NCBI RefSeq assembly: GCF_002099425.1
Contig: NW_018344126.1
Location: forward strand, 5,426,001-5,490,000
Length of the DNA stretch: 64,000 nucleotides
Source of the DNA: Phascolarctos cinereus
Taxonomy: Eukaryota > Chordata > Mammalia > Diprotodontia > Phascolarctidae
Reading direction: 5' to 3'
This document shows, in pieces, positions 59,466-64,000 of this stretch (the stretch's first letter is position 1; each line of letters starts with the position of its first letter). The position numbers were made by a program, and so were the translations under genes. Below the pieces are notes generated by a model that was not told the origin of the DNA, made no database searches, and saw only the letters and a program-made list of their open reading frames with translations.

Positions 59466-61330
59466 ACCACAATTTTTACTGGCCCCACTTATACTTTAAA
59501 TTAAAATTTTTTTTCAATTAAAATGTATTTTCTCACTCTTACCTCCTCTCATTTCACTGGAAAAGAGAAAAAAACTTATAACAAATATGTAGTTTATTAA
59601 AACAAATTCCTTCATTGGAATATGTCCTATACACATACATATATGTATATGTATGTATGTGTGTATATATGTGAGTGTGTATGTGTATGTCTCAATCAGT
59701 ACCATAATCACTTCTCCAATAGTAGGTAGTTAGTATGTTTCATTATTAGCCCTGCAATATTAGAATTGGTGATTACGTTGATCAGAGTTGTCTTTCACAT
59801 TTATTTGTCTTTACAATATTCTTGTACAAATTATTCTCTTGGTTCACTTCACTCCGTATCAGATTAGAAGTTTTCCTAAATTTATCTGAAACTGTCCTAT
59901 TCAACATTTCCTGCAACACAATAGTATACCATTATATTCATATATCATAATTTGGTGTGTGTACGTGTGTGCGAGTGTGTGTATCTTTTTCTTCTATTAT
60001 TTAATCTCTTAAGGTAGTATAGACCTACTAGTAGTATAACTTCTTCAAAGGGTAAGCTCATTTTATTAGCTTTGGCATAATTGCAATTTTTTTTTAGAAT
60101 GGCTGGGCTAATTCATAGTTGAACCACCAGTAAGTTAATTTATATGTTGTTACTTACTTTTATTTTTTCTTATCCATTTTGATAATGCGATGGGTGTGAG
60201 GCAGAAATTCAGTATTTTCCTAATATGCATTTCTCTAATAATTAGTAATTTGAAGATCTTTGTTTTGTCATTTACTGGTCATTTGAACTTCTTGCTGTGA
60301 AAAGTGCTTGTTCATATCTTTTGAGCATTTACCAATGAGGTAATAGCTCTTATAAAATTTAATCATTTACATGTACATCTTGGAATCATCTGAAAAGATA
60401 TACAGTAAAGATATTTTCATCACTTATTTTCTTCCCTTTTAACTTTAGTCACATCAATAAGAATTTTTGAGAATTTAATTTGTGACAGTCACTGTGCTAA
60501 GCACTGGAGAAACATATGTAAGTAAAAAAGAAACACAAGTAGCCTGCATACTAATAAGGGAAGATACACAACATATAGAGCTGAAAAATAGGGGAGAGAG
60601 ACAGAGGAAGATTCTGGAGAGTTAAGTGTGGCTGATCTTGGACCTTACTTAATAAGGAGGATTCAGGAAAAATTCACCAATGGAAATTGTATTGGTTTTG
60701 TTTGTGCAAAAGCTTTTTCAATTTTATGTATTAAAATTGTCCATTTTACTTACTAAAACCTTTTCTATGGTTTGGTCATGTATTCTTTCCCTATCCATAG
60801 ATCTGATAGGTAGTTTCTTTTACTTTTTCTTTAAGGGATTGTTTCGAAGATCAAGAGAAAACACATCTTTGGATTTTGGAAACCTTAAAGTACCATATAA
60901 ATGCTAGCAATTCATCACCTTCATCATCAAACACTAAGCTCCTATGCTTTTTCACTTCCCTATATTGTGTACCTATTCTGTTCCACTGATCAACCTCTTT
61001 CTTTCTTAACCTGTACCAAATCTCTGTAATGATTACTGCTCTTTAGTATAGTTTCAAATGTGTTACTCCTAGTCCCTATTCTTTCCTATTTTTTTAAAAG
61101 CATTTTCATTTGGTATTCTTAACCATTTGTTTCTAGGGTTGAATTCTGTTACTTTTTTCCAGGCTTATAAAGGAAATCATGTTAAAGTTTGATTGGAACT
61201 AGTTTAGATAGTGTTATGATTTTATCATATTTTTATTATTCTATTGGCTCAGCCTTCCGATGAGTAATAATATTTCTCAATTAATTTAGATCTGTATTAG
61301 TGAAAAGAGTGCTTTGCATTAGTATTTCTG
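59466..61330 (-). mobile_element. Old L1, 3' half, interrupted by another repeat
   Basis: On the minus strand, 61330 to about 60685 is ORF2 C-terminal sequence (plus-strand reading 'tttgtgcaaaagctttttca', 'gttccactgatcaacctctt', 'tctgtaatgattactgctct'). The same element resumes at 60365 to 59466 with the last part of ORF2 and the 3' UTR ('aatatgcatttctctaataa', 'cttcttcaaagggtaagctc', 'tcttggttcacttcactccg'). The gap at about 60466-60679 holds a dispersed repeat. The 3' UTR contains TATG/GTGT microsatellites at about 59632-59691 and 59954-59984. No frame survives. Confidence 0.78.
60466..60679 (+). repeat. Dispersed repeat, same family as 1557-1890, nested in an L1
   Basis: 'tttgtgacagtcactgtgct', 'aagcactggagaaacatatg', 'agcctgcatactaataaggg' follow the head and middle of the family. 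It lies within the old L1, so it inserted after that L1. Confidence 0.5.
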
Positions 61331-61331
61331 T

Positions 61332-61336
61332 ACTAC

Positions 61337-61389
<53 letters not shown>

Positions 61390-61494
61390 CATACACGTGT
61401 GTATATATATGTGTATATATGTATATATATGCATATATAGATATATATGTGTGTGTATAAGCATATATAGAGATATATATGTATATATAGGCAG
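61332..61494. repeat. (ATCT)n followed by TATA/TGTG microsatellite
   Basis: About 13 ATCT units to 61388, then an ATAT/GTGT/TATG mixture to about 61494. Confidence 0.95.
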
Positions 61495-62937
61495 ATCCCA
61501 CCTATACTTCACAGTATTAATAGAACAATAACCACCTTGGTTAGGGTATTAGCCCACTGACATTTGCCTGTGCCCCATTTAGACCTTTCCTATCTTCTTG
61601 AGCCATCCACCACCCTAGTCACATACATTATGGTGAGGAAAACAGGGAGACATTAAGCAGCAGTCTAAGAATTTAATGGTGTCTGTCTGCTATTGCCTGG
61701 ACATTTCTAGAAGCAGCAGAAAACACTTTAACTCTTCAGACTGCAGTCTGGGACATTCTTTTTATGCTAAATTAGTCAAAGAGAGGGTAATGTTTCCCCA
61801 GCATCTTCTAGAGTTACTGAATTCCTTGTTACTGCCTAGCTGAAGCACTTGTAAGTTTAAAACCATGCAGTGATACAATTCTAAACAATTAAATCATTCA
61901 CTGACTGGCCTGGTGCTGACTGATAGCTTAGTCAGCAAGTGACATTGGTAGAAAAAATGAGAAACAATGAATTTCTTTCCCAATATTTTTATGTATCCTG
62001 TAACTATTCCTTAGATCTCAGACCTGATTGCTATTTCATATTGTCTTAATCACACACAATTTTCTCGTTACTCTCCATATTGCCATCTTACATAAGTGTT
62101 TCCCTGAAGTACAAATTCCTCAGAAAACAGAAATTCCTATTTGAATTAGAAATATAAAAACAAGGGGCAAAGTTCAACTAATCAAATCAAAAATGAAAAC
62201 TATTCTTGTCCTCAACAAGACCCTACTGACTAGTTGATGAAAATAATATGTACATTTATAAATATGATTCTTGTTTTCATCCACGTCTTATCTAAAAGTG
62301 GGTCTGATGGCAAGAAAAATGGGGAAAAATATCAGAGACAGATTACCTATGAGTAAAATATAAGCTACATCCCCTACAAAAGAAAGATATAACTTTTTAA
62401 AATAAGATTTTGATGTCTTCCATCTCTTAAAATCATCATTATTCCTGAGTCCCTTCTCTCATCCTCGTAAAGAGCAAACCTATATAAGAGTATTTTTAAA
62501 TAGGAAAAAAGGCACAGTTGATAGATATTTTGAAAGATTCCAAAACCCTGCATTATGTATAAGCCCCGTCAACCTCTTGCCTCCATGAAAGAGTGGGTTG
62601 CATATATCTTCTTATATCCCCTCATTTGAATTATATGTGATATTTGTGTGTTTGTAATTTTCATTTAAAAATGGTATGTGAATGTTCTTTCAATTTACAT
62701 TGTAGTGCTATATGTTTTAGACTGTGCAGTAAGTATTTTTTTTTTCCTGGAGGTGATCTATGAAATTGGTTTTTCATTTCCTGCATCTAGAAGTTCTGAG
62801 TACTGTTGAATAATTCTTAAATTCTGGTGTTCAGGTGTTTTTTTTTTCCTTTGTGGTATGTTTCTGAGAGATCTATGATCCTTAGGTTGTTTCTGTGCAT
62901 CTTGTCTTCATATATGTTACACTAGTAGTAAACATAC
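61495..62937. other. Unassigned stretch
   Basis: About 1.4 kb with no named repeat. 62820-62930 ('gaataattcttaaattctgg', 'tctatgatccttaggttgt') faintly resembles minus-strand L1 ORF1 but is too weak to call. Confidence 0.32.
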
Positions 62938-64000
62938 TTTCTTTTTCTTTTTCTTTTTTTTAAATTTTTTTTTCCATATGCTTTTGAGTTGAAAATTTTT
63001 TCTCCCTTTTTCTCCCCCCCCACCCTCCCCAAGATGGCACACAATCTAACATAGGCTTTACATTTACATGCCCATAAACATATTTTCACATTAGTGAAGT
63101 TGTAAGTAAACATTAAAACCAATAGGAGGAACCATCACAAAGATGAAACAAAACTCAACAGAAGGTAAAAATAAGTGAGAGCAATTCGAATTCCATAGAT
63201 CTTTCTTTGGATGTGGACAGCATTTTCCATCCCGAGGCCTCTGGAGATGTCTTAGATCCTTGTAATGCTGAGAAGGGTTCAGTTTAACATTCTTAGTCAT
63301 TGCATAACCTGGCTGCTATTGTATACAAAGTCCTCTTGGTTCTGCTTACTTCACTCACCACCAGACCATTATAAGTCTTCCCAGGTTTTTCTGAAGTCAG
63401 CCTGTTCATCATTTCTTATAGCACAACAGTATTCCATTACATTCATATGCCACAACTTGCTCAGCCATTCCCCAATTGATTGGCATCCTCTCAATTTCCA
63501 ATTCTTTGCCACCACAAAAAGAGCTGCTATGAATATTTTTGTACATGTGGGTCCTTTTCCCATTTGTTTCATCTCTTTGGGATAGAGCCCTAGAAGTGCT
63601 ATTGCTGGATCAAAGGGTATGCACATTTTTGTAGCCCTTTGGGCATAGTTCCAAATTGTTCTCCAAAATGGTTGGATCATTTCACAACTCCACCAACAAT
63701 GTATTAGCGTTCCAATTTTCCCACATCCTCTCCAACATTTATCATTTTCCTGTTTTGTCATGTTGGCCAATCTGATAGGTGTGATGTGGTACCTCCAAGT
63801 TGTTTTGATTTGCATTTCTCTAATCAATAATGATTTAGAGCATTTTTTCATATGACTATAGATGGCTTTAATTTCTTCATCTGAGAACTGCCTGTTCATA
63901 TCCTTTGACAATTTATCAACTGGGGAATGGCTTGTGTTCTTATAAATTTGTCTTAATTCTCTATATATTTTAGAAATGAGGCCTTTCTCATATTAGTTCA
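62938..64000 (-). mobile_element. L1, ORF2 C-terminal part and 3' UTR; continues past the window
   Basis: The T-rich stretch at 62938-62975 is the poly(A) read on the plus strand. The 3' UTR (62976 to about 63310) has 'ccatatgcttttgagttgaa' and 'acatttacatgcccataaac', matching the L1 part of the U6 chimera. ORF2 C-terminal sequence lies beyond it to the edge. The long open piece and close match to the full-length copy's 3' half make it relatively young. Confidence 0.93.
63369..63985 (-). pseudogene. L1 ORF2 C-terminal domain, partial at the window edge
   Basis: A continuous frame from about 63985 to 63369 covers the end of ORF2p. It includes 'GLISKIYRELRQIYKN', 'NRQFSDEEIKAIYSHM' and the cysteine/histidine motif 'CWRGCGKIGTLIHCWWSC' (C-x3-C-x7-H-x4-C) near 63735-63680, then 'FDPAIALLGLYP' and 'WLSKLWHMNVMEYCC'. 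The Cys/His motif, thought to bind nucleic acid and needed for L1 retrotransposition, has all four ligands here. A stop interrupts the frame upstream near 63990, and an early termination after 'RKTWEDL' at the 3' side shortens it slightly; the rest of ORF2 is outside the window. Confidence 0.88.

Overview
The window looks like AT-rich, gene-poor marsupial genomic DNA. Four things point that way: tRNA/CORE-type SINEs with the marsupial body (a 'gggcagctaggtgg' start and an internal 'gtgaccctgggcaagtcactta' block), marsupial-style LINE-1s, ORF2-less 'half-L1' (HAL1) elements, and many old L2 3' ends that finish in 'ttgattgattga'. The SINE variant whose reverse strand reads 'aggcaattggggttaagtga' is one I associate with Australian marsupials, but that finer placement is only moderately sure. 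I found no intact host protein gene. The longer open frames are LINE ORF remnants, microsatellite translations or chance frames. Family names are from memory of consensus sequences; no search was run.

Layout. 1-5.1 kb: an L1 ORF1 fragment, L2 debris and a near full-length HAL1 on the minus strand. 5.1-15.9 kb: L2 remnants, a chimeric U6 snRNA/L1 insertion with a perfect 17-bp target-site duplication (7122-7696), an old L1 and MIR-type SINEs. 15.9-22.6 kb: a full-length but disabled plus-strand L1 with 5' UTR, ORF1 (carrying a 57-bp tandem array in its coiled coil), ORF2 endonuclease, reverse transcriptase and C-terminal parts, and a 3' UTR. 22.6-29.2 kb: SINEs, an old L1 and unassigned DNA. 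29.2-32.1 kb: a second HAL1 with the same structure. 32-45.7 kb: L2, L1 3' ends, microsatellites, and a 7SL RNA pseudogene inserted in an old hAT-like element. 45.7-49.1 kb: an L1 whose 5' UTR lies directly against the reverse-transcriptase region. 50.6-51.9 kb: an ancient L3/CR1 fragment. 53-58 kb: SINEs, a small inverted HAL1/L1 insertion, a long CTG/CTA/CTT triplet tract, a HAL1 5' UTR fragment, a faint leucine-rich-repeat-like coding remnant and a SINE whose tail became a (TTTC)n microsatellite. 59.5-61.3 kb: an old minus-strand L1 split by another repeat. 62.9-64 kb: a relatively young minus-strand L1 that runs off the window.

The parts do not form a pathway; what links them is LINE-1 activity. 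L1 machinery copied itself and can explain the ORF2-less HAL1s, the SINEs and two Pol III RNAs (U6 and 7SL). The best candidates for a second look are the U6/L1 chimera, the ORF1 coiled-coil array, different microsatellites at the same site in both HAL1 copies, the nested 7SL copy, the 5' UTR-to-RT L1 junction and the possible leucine-rich-repeat relic. I saw no convincing LTR retrovirus, CRISPR array or functional RNA gene. Most stretches listed as unassigned probably hold further decayed repeats that cannot be recognised by eye.
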